A DNA stretch of 64,000 bases from Panthera uncia (Eukaryota > Chordata > Mammalia > Carnivora > Felidae). Made by a program: the position numbers and the translations under genes. Below the pieces are notes generated by a model. It ran no database searches. It worked only from the letters and a program-made list of their open reading frames with translations, and had not been told where the DNA came from. Below, piece after piece: positions 25,238-36,291 of this stretch (positions are counted from its first letter, which is position 1; the number at the start of each line of letters is the position of its first letter). The stretch spans positions 28,809,683 through 28,873,682 of the forward strand of contig NW_026057580.1 in the NCBI RefSeq assembly GCF_023721935.1. The letters run 5' to 3'.

Positions 25238-26904
25238 AATAAGATATCTCAAATGTCAAATTCTGAAAACTGTCATTCTTTAAAATTAAAATTATTTATT
25301 GAGGACACTTATCTTCACTAAATAGTTTTAGTATTTAAGCTTTAATTTGCATAAATAAATTTTATGCCTTCACCTTGGGTAATTTCTGAATTGAGGTCAT
25401 TTACCTGACATACTCCTAATATCTGAAGGATGGAAATTGGACTTCTAAAATCTGTTGCAAGGCAATAAATACCTGCTCTGAGTGCGTGGGACAGCAATCG
25501 TTAATCTGCAATATATTTCTGCATATTTCCTCTCAGACTCCTATATCCTCATGACACTTCCACCAACTCTCAGTTTTCTCTTAGTGCCTATTGCTAGAGT
25601 CCTCCTTAATTTCCCATCCCACTCCAGGAGTGCTTTTTATGCTCCATAACCTGTTTCTGATTCTGCCAATCTCTCACTGACCAAAAATAAATATCACACC
25701 AAGTTCTAAAATGCACTGAACCACAATTACAGAGGGAACAATAAAAGTCATTTCCTATCACACAATCAGTACTAAGCAGTTGGATAAACTGATCCAACTT
25801 CTCAGGTAGTCTGAGTCCCCAGCTCTTCAAGCTATAGCTTGTTTCAGTTACTGTAGTCATTAGCTTCTCATTGAATGAGTTTGCCAGGCTGAGTATCCTA
25901 CCACAGAGCAAAGCTGCTTAGTTTTTTAAGATTGCAAATTATTTTCCAGTACTATATTTCTAGTTCATAAGTAAGTTATACTCTAGCAACCTGTTTATAA
26001 GCCTAGAGACTTGCATTCCTGTGTTTCATTGCCTCTCTTAGTTCCAGTGCAATTGTACCTAGATTGTAAGTTTCTCTTACTGCATTTCTACTAATGAACT
26101 AACTCCATCTTTCCTAACCAATATTCCCTCTACAGCTCTGGTTATTTGCCAAGCTTAAGCAAGACCCAGTGAATAGCCATTCTCAGCCTATGCCAGGCTG
26201 CTTGTAACATTAAAGATATGGTGTATCTTGGATGAAATTCCTATCTTAAGCTCCCACCCAAATCTTGGAGGAAAATCTCACTGGGTAGCAATTGGTTGGC
26301 ATCACACTTTCAAATGCCAAGTACCCAACAAGCATTATGTATAGTAAAAACTGTATATTCTGGAAAAAAAAATCCCTAAGACCCCATTCTGTTCAATAGC
26401 CTTTCAAATAAATCCTCACCAATGTCCCTTAATGGGTTTGTCTGCTCCTTCCACACCAATGTCCTTTAATAGCCATTTCCTTGATGACTAGGGCTTCTAA
26501 AATAGAGCATCAGAACTAGCGGAAGATAGCACTTTTTCCATAAAAAGTTCCCATTTGAGAAAGAAATGTTTAGCATACTAACTCTATCTTAATCATAAAT
26601 TCACTTTTTAGAATTCTAGCTCTAAATCCTCCTCAGACCCAGTTAGTCTGCAGATGAGAAGCTGACACTTAAAATTTAATCTCAATGGCTGCATCCTATT
26701 ACTTGTTGATAGTACCATTTCCTGAATCGACCTGTCCTCTGAAAACCTCTCAGGACATTCCCCATTTTAGGCTTCTGGTACAGATTAGCATTAGCTGGGT
26801 GCTCTGTTCTCCAAAAAGAGGCTTACAAACATAAACTATTGCCATGGCTATACCCTTTTCCATGCAGTTCAAAGGACATGGATAGCCCAATATTTATGCA
26901 TTAT

Positions 26905-27045
26905 GGCTTTGCATGTGAATCTTCTGCAGAGTATTTTAAAAACTCAGACCTTACTTCCAATTTGCTAAATCAGAATCCCCAGGAGGTGAGTCCAAAATAA
27001 GCATGTATTTTTAGCAACAGCACAGGAGACTGCTGGAGTCTATTG
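26905..27045. mobile_element. MER5-like hAT MITE relic
   Basis: tgcagagtattttaaaaactcagacc, aatttgctaaatcagaatcccc and aggaggtgagtccaaaataagc match the MER5 layout. Confidence 0.5.
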
Positions 27046-27139
27046 AGGAGTCTCTGAAATACTGACTTGCTTTTGGGATTCTCATCTTCCCTAGTTGCGT
27101 GAGTCATATGGACAACTGCACTCAAACTCTGTTACTTTC

Positions 27140-27292
27140 AGAGGTCCAGCATGGTATAGGACACGAAGAAAATCTTGAGAGAAGCATGTGATCTGCAGAC
27201 CTGCCCTAACTGCTATGCATTACTGTGTGACCATGAGAAAACTACTTCACTTCTATGAGCATTATGTTTTTCTTCGTAAAATATATGTTCAA
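27140..27292 (+). mobile_element. MIR-like SINE relic
   Basis: attactgtgtgaccatgagaaaactacttc and atgagcattatgtttttcttcg correspond to the MIR core. A spurious short ORF overlaps it. Confidence 0.5.
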
Positions 27293-27990
27293 GTCCTGGA
27301 AAGGCAAACCACACTACAGAAGAAAAAAGTGGTATCTATGTTTTCTGATAAGCCATTATTCCTTGACTGTATATTTAAAAAAGTAACAGGATCAGTAATA
27401 ACACTCCAGACCAATATCTATGCCTATATGTTCATATAATCATTCACATTTATATTCACGTCAATCACATTGGTCTCTTTTGAGTTTTTGTTTCAATTAT
27501 TTTTAAGTAGAGAGGATAGTTTGTTTTTTTTTTGTTTGTTTGTTTTTTTTTTTTGGTTTCGCTCTTTTAAGCACAGCAGTTTGATGAAGGGAGATTTTCT
27601 TACTCTGAGAGGGCAGCAAAGGCTAGTACCTTAAATCAAGGGAACTGACCTGGAAGGCTGTGGGACTAAGATGTAAGTGACACTAACTAGATTAAAGGCC
27701 TGATGTCTGAAGAGAGAGGGATCAGGACAAGGTGTTTTGCTTTGTGCCTATCAGATGCGGAGTGTTTCACCAGAAATGTAGCGATCTCACAGCAAGCCCT
27801 AAAGGATGGCTCAAGAGTCCCAATAGCCTGAGATCATGAAAACAAAAACTATCAGCAGCTACCAAGTCTCTGGGACCTTGGCATGGGTACAAATTCCATG
27901 GGTTTCACACTCTATGAGAAAATCTAAAAATTGTTAAGGAGATATAAAGACCTCACCATTCAAATCATTCATTCATTTATTCATTATCCT

Positions 27991-28125
27991 TTATTTTCTT
28001 TCTCCTCTTTCTTTCTTCTGCCTTCCCTCCCTTCATTTCTCTCACTTCTTTCCTCCTCCTCCTTCCCCACCTCTCTGTCTCTCTCTCAACAGTTAAATCA
28101 TTACCATCATCATCATCATCATCAT
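27991..28125. repeat. CT-rich tract and (CAT)7
   Basis: Polypyrimidine stretch to 28088, then seven CAT units at 28105-28125, immediately before a MIR-like relic. Confidence 0.85.
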
Positions 28126-28128
28126 GAA

Positions 28129-28320
28129 ACATGGTACACATTTGTAAAGTGCTTTATATGTGACAGTACCTCATTTAATCTCCATAACAACTCTGCTATT
28201 AGTAGCTCCATAACAAAGTTGCTATTAATATGTCCATTATTTAAATGAACTGACTGAGGCTTACAAAGGTTAAGTGACTTGTTCAAGGCAACACATCTAG
28301 TGAAGGCAAAGCTATCAATC
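28129..28320 (+). mobile_element. MIR-like SINE relic with a short internal duplication
   Basis: taaagtgctttatatgtgac, ctcatttaatctccataac, actgaggcttacaaagg and ttaagtgacttgttcaagg match the MIR-type pattern. tccataacaa(c/a)...gctatta is present twice (about 28181-28228). Confidence 0.6.
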
Positions 28321-28329
28321 TCAAAATCC

Positions 28330-31300
28330 CATCCTCTTTTGTACATGCAGCCTTTTGGTTTTAAAGGGCATGCTGCAAAATTTAACCCTACTATAATCAA
28401 GATGATGCCACAGGCCACTCTCTATTATTTCAAACCAAAGTTTTTCATCAATTACAGAAAGAGGCTACTTATCTGCAAGCTGTAATTAATATGTACATAT
28501 TATAACCAAGATAAGTTCAAATATTAATTGACCTGGGCTCCAGAGCTCGATTCCAGAAAGCTCTTGAAATCTGTTTAAACTAGGAGGGCAGGCCAAAAGC
28601 ACAATATATTCTCGTTTCTGTGTATGTGCACACATGTATGCATACACATTTGCACATATGCTTGCTTCCACAAATATACATCCAATTTCCAATTCAAAAT
28701 TTCTTGGAATTTCTACCATTAATGAACTCCACACAGATGAATGGGGAGTTATGCTGACATGGTTAGCACCTAATGGAGTTCTTTACTGATGGGGACAAAA
28801 GACTTACTATCCTCTGACCATTGTTCTTGCCAGTTAATAATAAATGGTTGAGTCAACTTGTTCACATGTGTGTATGTATGTGTGGGTTTCTCTTACTATC
28901 TTCTTAGAAAAAATATATAAACACAACAAAATAGTTTTAAAAATAGTCTTATATAGATTTAACTAATTAAAAATGGCATACATCCAAATAGCAAAGGATG
29001 ATTTTTGGGAAAAAAGGAAATTATTGTGGACTATAACTATCTACTAAATTCTCAATATAAAGTGTGAAGCCTATAGTTGAGTCTTAGTTATAGTTATGTA
29101 AAGATAACAAGCAATAATATAAAAGTATAATACAATGTTCATATTGAAATAAGTTGAAGCTTACTCTGTCTCATAATTCTTTCAAAATAAACCCACTTAT
29201 TGATGCATTTTGGGTAATATTGGCAATGCAAATATTATTTGATCAGTTCTAAATCATTTTTTTTACCTGGACTATTTCTGGAAACTGTCCATTTTTTATT
29301 AGAGAGTCTGAAAATGGAAAATTTCTCTGATCAGTTATGTTCTCACACAATATTTATGAAATGCAGTTCTGCTTGATAGATTTCTTAAACCTCAAAATTC
29401 AACCATCTGTAAATCTCACTTCTCTATAATGAGTCTTGGAATAAGGAATAAGGAAGAAGGGAAAATATGTCTGAGCTTCCAAAATAGATTTTACAAGTCC
29501 AAAGTTATTAAATCTCATGTATCTCTTTACTCAGGTGGATCAACAAATATTTTCTCAGGTTCTGTTTACTTTTACTTTGCATATAATCCTAACAGACTTG
29601 ATTATCTATTTCAAGGCCATGACAGATTCAAAACAGATTAGAGGGGAAGAAATGGGGTACTTCAGACAGGCATATTCACTGTGATAAAAATTTACTATTG
29701 AGGAGACTATATTGAAAGAATTGTACAAGCCATCAAATAAGTGAACTAAATTTTTATATTAGTCTTGGATTATACAAGAAGAACAATTTTGTTATCTACT
29801 CTATTATAGAAACAATAGAAAGCTGACAGCCATCATAATAAATGTTATGTTAAATTATTCTCAATAAACTCTTAAAGTAAGGATTTGTATAATGAAAGGT
29901 AGAGGTTTGGGTAATAAAAAATAAGCAGATTATACATAAACAAAAATAGGTTATTTAGAATGGACATGGCAAAAGGACTTCATTTTGTGTTACATCATTT
30001 CAATGCCTCTTTTATCAATGTGTTTGGTTGTTAGCTAATGTCTCAAGATTTAGATTAAACTTGTGGCTGAATATTTACTACTGAAGATGTTGCAACTAAT
30101 CAAGTGGATCAAAACACTTAAATAAACCTTTGTGATATCACTGTAATTAATCAGTCATTGATTATTTTTAATACTTTAAATACAATTTGAACCATTATAC
30201 CCACCCTCTATGAAAAACTATAATTTCATGCATAGGTTTTCTGATTAGCAAATGTCAATACACAAAGTGTCACTTCACTAAGTTATTACAAAAGAAGAGA
30301 AAGCAATATACTATTATCTCCCTCACAAAATGATTGGAATGAAAAAATTATATTTATTCTTTTTGTCTTAAAAACAAAAGCACTAAAACAGATGGAAGAA
30401 TCCAAAATAAAAGATACAATGAAATATGCTGCTAAAAACTCAGAGGATAAATCTCTCGATTTTTCAAACCATTGTTTATTTCTTTTTTAAGGGGCTAAAT
30501 TGTGAGTGTCAGTACAAATGAAACAAAAACCTTCTGTGCTCCACTTGTGATATCACAGACGTTTTGAGCTAGAAAATGCCATCTAGATACCCAGTCCAGT
30601 GATTCTCAAATATAAGTACACATCAGAATCACAAAGAATTATAAGATATCCAGGTACCAGATGGATCCATCTACTAAATCAGAATTTTAAGCATATGTAT
30701 TTTCAAAGGCAACCCCCTGGTTAAGAGCAATTGTGTACAACTCTTTGATTTTATTGAAGAAACTGATAATCAAACTAAAAAGTCTAATAGTAAGTACTTG
30801 TTATGTATATTCTGGCATGTAAATAAAATGGAAAACTACATTGTTCTTAAATTAATAAAATAGTGCCAAATATAGTGGACAGTGACTGTTCTGTCAGTTC
30901 ATTTTATGGTTCCAATAAGTTGTGACTTGTAGAAAATCATAGAACAAATCCATATCATTGTCAATCTCCAAATCTTCTCTCTAGCCTTTTGTTACTCAAA
31001 ACTTACAAGATATTTAACCTAATCACTTTTGAAAAATGAATAATAAAAATTCTGTTTTGTGGAGGTTTACTATTTCAGATAACATTCTACAGGACCCACA
31101 ACTTAAAAGCAATACTAATATACAACACAGCCATAGTAGAGATTAAACATAAGAGCTAAAACATTTGAGAACTGATAAATGTTTTCATCTTCCTTTATAA
31201 CAGAAGTTATTGAGAATAAAATTGTCACTTTCTTCTTTGGCCACAAAAATGATTTTTTATTCTCCATCAAGAAGTATTAGGCAGTTTGGTGTGTTTGAAA

Positions 31301-32640
31301 AATTCTAGAGCTCCCAAGCTCTGACACTAAGTCAGAGTCTCTGTTACTCTCCATTAAGTGAGATTAAGCAAATCTTTATGGAGAGGGAGGGCATGAAAGA
31401 AATAAAGGGTTTTGTATTTGGCCAGAGAACAGTTGGACGGATTCCACACTGATGGAGGGTTTGTAATCCTAGAGAGAGAGCAGAATCAGAGGTTTTACTG
31501 GTTCCCATTGGATATGTTTAAGGGACAACTGGGACCTGACTACTAATTAGCTAAGCACCATGCCCTTGAGGGATGCAGAGAAGGTCCTGGGAGCCAAATC
31601 TGGTATGAAAGGATTGGAATCATTTGGCAGATTAACTCATATTTGAAAGGAGCATGGGGATGACAAAATGGGCATGTCAGTAGCAGCCAAGATGAACTAA
31701 GGGGCAGAAGTTACTCCCTCATGATCCCCTGTGTTTACTCTCCAATCTCAAAGGGAGGAGATAGGCAATTTCAAATTACAAATGTGGATTTTTCAAACAT
31801 ATGGTGGTGAAGGTAAAGGCAGTTTTATTTTTCACTAGAAAACACATAAATTCAGTTTGGATTTTGCACTGGAGTGTTTGGCAGAAAATATATATCTGTA
31901 GTATACTAGCATATATAGTATGTGTAAATTTTAACATAGTTGCATATGAATAAAAACTTTGTCCTTTCCAGGTTTGTTCTACTGCACTAGTTTTGCTTCT
32001 TCACTGTAATCAAAATTAAGCATTCATTATTCATGTTAAGATACAGAGGAAAATGAAAGTAAAATGAGAGGGGAAAATACTTGAATAATTTGATCATACA
32101 TATTTAAATAACCACAAAGAAAAACTTATTCTCAAATATAACTAAGAAAGTTACGTGAGAAAATAAATCCTATTCTACCCATTCTTAACATTTGTGTCTT
32201 ATTATGTGTTGAGCATTCAAGTGTTTTCTTTTTTCTCTCATTGATTTTTTAGGTTTACTGAACCATAAAGAAGGGAAAGAAGAAAACTGGCTCATTGTTA
32301 CAAAATACTTCTCATCCTGGTTTCAAAGTCTTCTGATTTTCTGCTTTTTATCTAAACTCATAGTCATGATGCTACATATAATCGTAAAGAAATGCTCCAA
32401 ATGTAAAAATGCTAATTTAAAGCTGCACCCATACCAAATTCAAAGAAGAAGCAAGCCTAATGTCAGTGGCATTGCCTGGGTGGGTTTGGAAAGGTCTGCT
32501 CATAAAAAAACAAAACAAAACAAAAACAAACAAACAAAAACAGGCTGATGACTCTTACAGCCAAATGTAAGTGCCTTATAGGTTGAATAAAGTCATCTTT
32601 CTGTTTATCATAATTATTAAATATTTTACAGAAACATCAC
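28330..32640. other. Intron sequence, mostly unrecognised
   Basis: Apart from one MER5-like relic (30598-30745) I see no element. 31380-31640 is GC-richer and could be an unrecognised old repeat. An A/C-rich run lies at 32505-32540. Confidence 0.5.
30598..30745. mobile_element. MER5-like hAT MITE relic
   Basis: tgattctcaaatataagtac, atcagaatcacaaag, ctaaatcagaattttaagc and ttaagagcaattgtg match a diverged MER5-type element from end to end. Confidence 0.5.
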
Positions 32641-32752
32641 CCTCCATGGCTTTTTCTTTTACACTCCAAAGCCTTCAGCATTTCATGGTTTGTCTTTTTC
32701 CAATATGTTGGTGAAAGATAGCAAATATGAATCTCAAATTGGACTTTTTTTT

Positions 32753-32955
32753 CTTCTTCTTCTTTTTTTTTTTTTTTTTGATTGATTGAGAAAGAGAGAG
32801 AGAGAACAAGAAGAGCCTGAGCAGGGGAGGGACACAGGAAGAGGAAGAGAGAGAAGCCCAAGCAGGCTCCACGCCTAGCACCAAGCCCCATACAGGGGAT
32901 TCCATCCCACAACTATGAGATCATAACCTGAGCTGAAATTGAGTTGGGGTGCCCC
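32753..32955 (-). mobile_element. CAN-SINE with deleted head segment
   Basis: T-rich tail side, GA tract and body are present. The sequence jumps from the ctcaggttatgatctcat region to the terminal ggggca, so most of the ctgggtggctcagttgg head is missing. Confidence 0.85.
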
Positions 32956-33249
32956 TGGACCTTGGTTTATTTCAATTATTATCATATTTTTTTAGCCAGG
33001 CTTTATTTAAAAATTATGAGTTTTTAGCTCTTTCTGCTTTTTTTCCTATTTATTATTATAATATATAATGTATTACTTTTTAATTATATAGTATTTATCC
33101 TACACAAAAATCCAATATTTAATATAATATTGGTGTAATAGTTAACTTGGCAGACTTGAACTCAAAGGAAAGACTGACCTTTTAACTGGGTCCTGGAAGA
33201 TAACCTCTGAGCATTGGAATATTCTGCCTGAGAACAGTGTCCTTGACAC

Positions 33250-33332
33250 CTAATGACATAATATATGTACACATTGTGAAATGCTTACTACAGTAAGGTT
33301 AATTAACACATCCTTCATGCCACATAGTCACC

Positions 33333-33375
<43 letters not shown>

Positions 33376-33600
33376 GTGGTGTTGGTGAGTACGCTTTATA
33401 TATACTCTCTTAGCAGATCAAGTACGCCATACAGTATTAACTATAGTTATCATGCTGTATATCAGATCTTTTTAAAACTGATGGCTTATGCCCTTTGACC
33501 AGTGTCTCCCTTTTTCCCCCAACCGCCAGCTGCTGTTAACCATTCTACTCACTGTTTCTGTGAGTCCCACTTTTTAAAAATTCTTATTTTTCTTTATTCT
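33250..33600 (-). mobile_element. Old L1 3' UTR fragment containing a GT/GC microsatellite
   Basis: aattaacacatccttcatgccacatagtcacc, ctcttagcagatcaagtac, atcatgctgtatatcagatc and the ccctttgaccagtgtctccc phrase follow the order seen in old mammalian L1 3' untranslated regions read in reverse. The GT expansion lies within it. Confidence 0.6.
33335..33374. repeat. (GT)n-(GC)n alternating purine-pyrimidine tract
   Basis: About 15 GT units run directly into gcgcgcgcgtgg, an unbroken alternating tract of about 40 bp. Confidence 0.95.
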
Positions 33601-33739
33601 GATTATAACAATTTCTGGAAGTAGGTATTAAGACTTTAAACTAATACAAATCTAGAGTTAGTTTGAATAGCTACTAACTGGCAATTTATAAAATGAATGA
33701 GAGAAATACTGTACTTGGAAGTTCTATTCTTTGATATGA

Positions 33740-33865
33740 TAGTTTCTAAAGCTGCAGTCCCTCTGTCAAATGATTGGCTTAGTATCAGACAGATAAGCTG
33801 TGGCAAAGTCAGGTCTAGAACTGGAGTCTCATAGTTATGGGTATGAAGTTCTTTCTACTAGAATA
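33740..33865 (+). mobile_element. MIR-like SINE relic
   Basis: gctgtggcaaagtcaggtctagaactggagtctc and the following aagttctttctactag resemble the distal MIR segment. Confidence 0.4.
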
Positions 33866-33956
33866 AACTTCTATTATTGCTGAAGTTATTGCTTAAATCC
33901 TAGCCTAAAATAAAGTTTAACTGCTATGGAAATTAAATGACTTACCTGCAAGTAAA

Positions 33957-33991
33957 AACAAACAAACAAACAAACAAACAAACAAACAAAC
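33957..33991. repeat. (AAAC)n microsatellite
   Basis: About eight acaa-type units in a row. Confidence 0.95.
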
Positions 33992-34209
33992 TCTGACTCA
34001 AGCCATATTAAAAAATAATCCATAAGTGATCTCACATTATTAAATCCAAGGGATTTCAGTCAGGAGTTCAACAACTGATCAAGCACCAGGTTTCTTATGT
34101 CTTTCAGCTCTGCCACCTTCATGGTCACTCATCATTTGGGAGCACCCTATTCTCTTCCATGGGCTCTCAAAAGGGCAACAGTAATTACAAGTATAAAATC
34201 TAGATGTTA

Positions 34210-34418
34210 TGGGGTGCCTGGGTGGCTCAGTTGGTTAAGCATCCAAATCTTGATTTCAGCTCAGGTCATGATCTCATGGTCGTGATATCGAGACCCACGT
34301 GGGGCTCTGAGCTGAACATTGACCTGCTTGGGATTCTCTCTCTCCCTTTCTCTCTGCCCCTCCCCTGTTCGCACATACTTTCTTTCTCAAAATAAATATA
34401 TAAATAAACATTTAAAAA
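34210..34418 (+). mobile_element. CAN-SINE with perfect 15-bp target duplication
   Basis: aaaatctagatgtta occurs at 34195-34209 and 34419-34433. The element is complete. Confidence 0.95.
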
Positions 34419-35476
34419 AATCTAGATGTTAGAGGGCTAGAAGAGGTCACACCTACCTCTTACTTAACATCCTATACACAGGTAAGGAAGCCTTTTCTCA
34501 GACAGAATGCCACTCTTATCTTAGAGACCAGCATAGAGTCACAGGGCCCACTGTTTCAGGATTCCCCCAAAGTGGGATGGAATTACTATGACTAAGACAA
34601 AGCATCTGATAGGAACAAAGACAAAGCAACAGGGCCATATACTTAATATATACTTAAATGGTATCTAGGTATCTGATACACCATCCGTTTCTGGTCATGG
34701 CCATCTAAACATTAATTATAATTCTCCATTTGGATGCCTGCCTTCCTTATGGGAAAGAAACCACTTGCCACAAATTATCTTTTCATTGTAAAAACAAACA
34801 ATGTCAGTACACTGATAGTCAAAATACATCAATGAAAATGAGTCTGTCTTTCAAAGCATTTTCTTCTAACTTCAACTATGGTAGTCCTTTGTGAAAATCG
34901 GCTTTGTTGCTAAAGGATAAACTATAAGCCTGTACTAGTATTGAAGCATTAACCTGTGTTGTATGTCATTTATTTTCTGAAGCCAGTCAGTGAAGCCACC
35001 TTGAGTAGATATTTTTTATGTCAGGCTTTCTGATAAATGAGAAGCCTGAAGGGATCCCATTGATTTGCCAACTGTGTCACAGTCCGTTTAAGGCAGAATG
35101 GCACATGCTTATGACAAAGGTGATGACAAATGGATATGTACTGAAGGGACAGCACCAACACAGATGAATGAAGGAGTTGATGGAAGTATACAACACAAGA
35201 TAGAAAGCAATATCAAATTTAAGATTATAAATGTCAATGAAATATATAAAATACCTTGAATTATATAAAAGTAGGTACATATAAGACTAACATCATTTTT
35301 AGAATAATTCTGAAATTTAACAGAAATTCAGTATTACTAAGAATTGTAAATCCAAAGAATGAAACTGTTGCTTTATAATATTTACATCAACTATACATAG
35401 GAGTGAATAGAACACCTTTTTATTACTATTAAGTTAAAATAATATTGCTTGAATTTCTTTTTTCTAATCTTAATCA

Positions 35477-35507
35477 GCATATATATGTATACATATATAT
35501 GTATATC
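35477..35507. repeat. TA-rich microsatellite 100 bp from an EYS donor
   Basis: atatatatgtatacatatatatgtata, roughly palindromic. Confidence 0.8.
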
Positions 35508-35602
35508 TCAACATGACATATAGACAAATGCTAAATATATTTGTATGGGTTAATTTATGCTGCCCACATTAAGGTACATTAATAATATTCATGGATACTA
35601 AC

Positions 35603-35724
35603 GAGATGCAGATCTTTGCAGGTAGAATTGTGCTCACAGGCATTCAAGATGCAGTCATCAATGTCCTGTTCACATCTCAGGCCAGCAAAACCCGGTTTGC
35701 ATAAGCAGGAGAAGCCATTAACCA
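35603..35724 (-). CDS. EYS: EYS internal coding exon (122 bp, phase 1-0): second half of one EGF and first half of the next
   Basis: On the minus strand a strong acceptor (ctcttctctcttgttctcag) precedes 122 bp that end at a GTTAGT donor. After two bases completing a split codon, 40 codons read VNGFSCLCKPGFAGLRCE, then QDIDDCILNACEHNSTC and KDLHL. This closely matches the human EYS stretch I remember as VVDGFSCLCNPGYVGIRCE-QDIDDCILNACEHNSTC-KDLHL, so the gene identity is secure. The first part supplies cysteines 4-6 of an EGF whose cysteines 1-3 come from the exon at 40127-40324. The second part begins a calcium-binding EGF (QDIDDC) and ends before its fourth cysteine. CEHNSTC fits the O-fucosylation pattern C-x4-T-C, and NST is a possible N-glycosylation site. 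The donor is weaker than that of the upstream exon. The next exon downstream (expected to start SYQC) is not in this window. The frame is intact, with no sign of decay. Confidence 0.97.
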
Positions 35725-35984
35725 CTGAGAACAAGAGAGAAGAGAAAATAATATGTCTTTAATAATGGTATGGGTAATGCTAACCATTCTAAAGAATGTT
35801 GTATTAAACTAAATACATTTCACTTTTAACCAAAGAAAATGTGAATTCACAGCTTTCTACAATATTTTCTAAATAACTATTTTGCTCAGTTCTATTTAGC
35901 TTAAAACTTTAATTTGAAATTAGAACCATCACAATAAACATTTGATAAGTTCGCAAAGCAACAATGAAAATATCCAATTTCCTT

Positions 35985-36140
35985 CTTCTTTCTTCCTTCT
36001 CCTCCTCCTCTTCCTCCTCCTCCTCCTCCTCCTTCTCCCCTTCTCCTTCTCCTCCTCCGCTTTCGTCGTCATCGTCGTTGTCGTCTTCTTCTTCTTCTTC
36101 TTCTTCTTCTTCTTCTTCTTCTTCTCCCTTCTCTCTGTCT
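35985..36140. repeat. Composite polypyrimidine triplet tract: (TCC)n, (TCG/TCA)n, (TCT)14
   Basis: Plus strand is C/T-rich: TCC-type triplets to about 36058, then tcgtcgtcatcgtcgttgtcg, then 14 uninterrupted TCT units at 36084-36125. On the EYS sense strand this is GAA/GGA-rich, about 260-400 nt upstream of the exon acceptor at 35724. Large meaningless open frames (poly-Glu, poly-Ser) arise from it. Confidence 0.95.
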
Positions 36141-36249
36141 CTCTGTCTCATCAGTAAACAATACCTATGATAAATAGACTACTTTTGCATCAATTAACTT
36201 TTCCTGGACTGTTTTAGGTTTAATACACAAGAAGTTAACTGATCGTTAA

Positions 36250-36253
<4 letters not shown>

Positions 36254-36288
<35 letters not shown>
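36254..36288. repeat. (GT)n microsatellite
   Basis: About 17 GT units followed by ttgtgtgtg, 0.53 kb upstream of the 35603-35724 exon in gene order. Confidence 0.95.

Positions 36289-36291
<3 letters not shown>

Larger units (their letters stand above)
1..35602 (-). other. EYS: EYS intron downstream of the 122-bp exon (partial)
   Basis: The intron continues off the left edge. No EGF-encoding ORF was found. It holds a near full-length antisense L1, twelve CAN-SINEs, MIR- and MER5-like relics and microsatellites. Confidence 0.8.

Noticed and set aside
25606..25911. 101-residue minus-strand open frame with several cysteines
   Set aside because: Checked as a possible EYS exon. Cysteine spacing does not fit EGF, there is no suitable splice pair and no resemblance to a known protein.
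27188..27439. 83-residue plus-strand open frame
   Set aside because: It overlaps a MIR-like relic and shows no conservation or domain.
35909..36170. Overlapping open frames of poly-Glu/Asp and poly-Ser/Phe
   Set aside because: They are translations of the triplet tract in the EYS intron and have no start context, domain or splice evidence.
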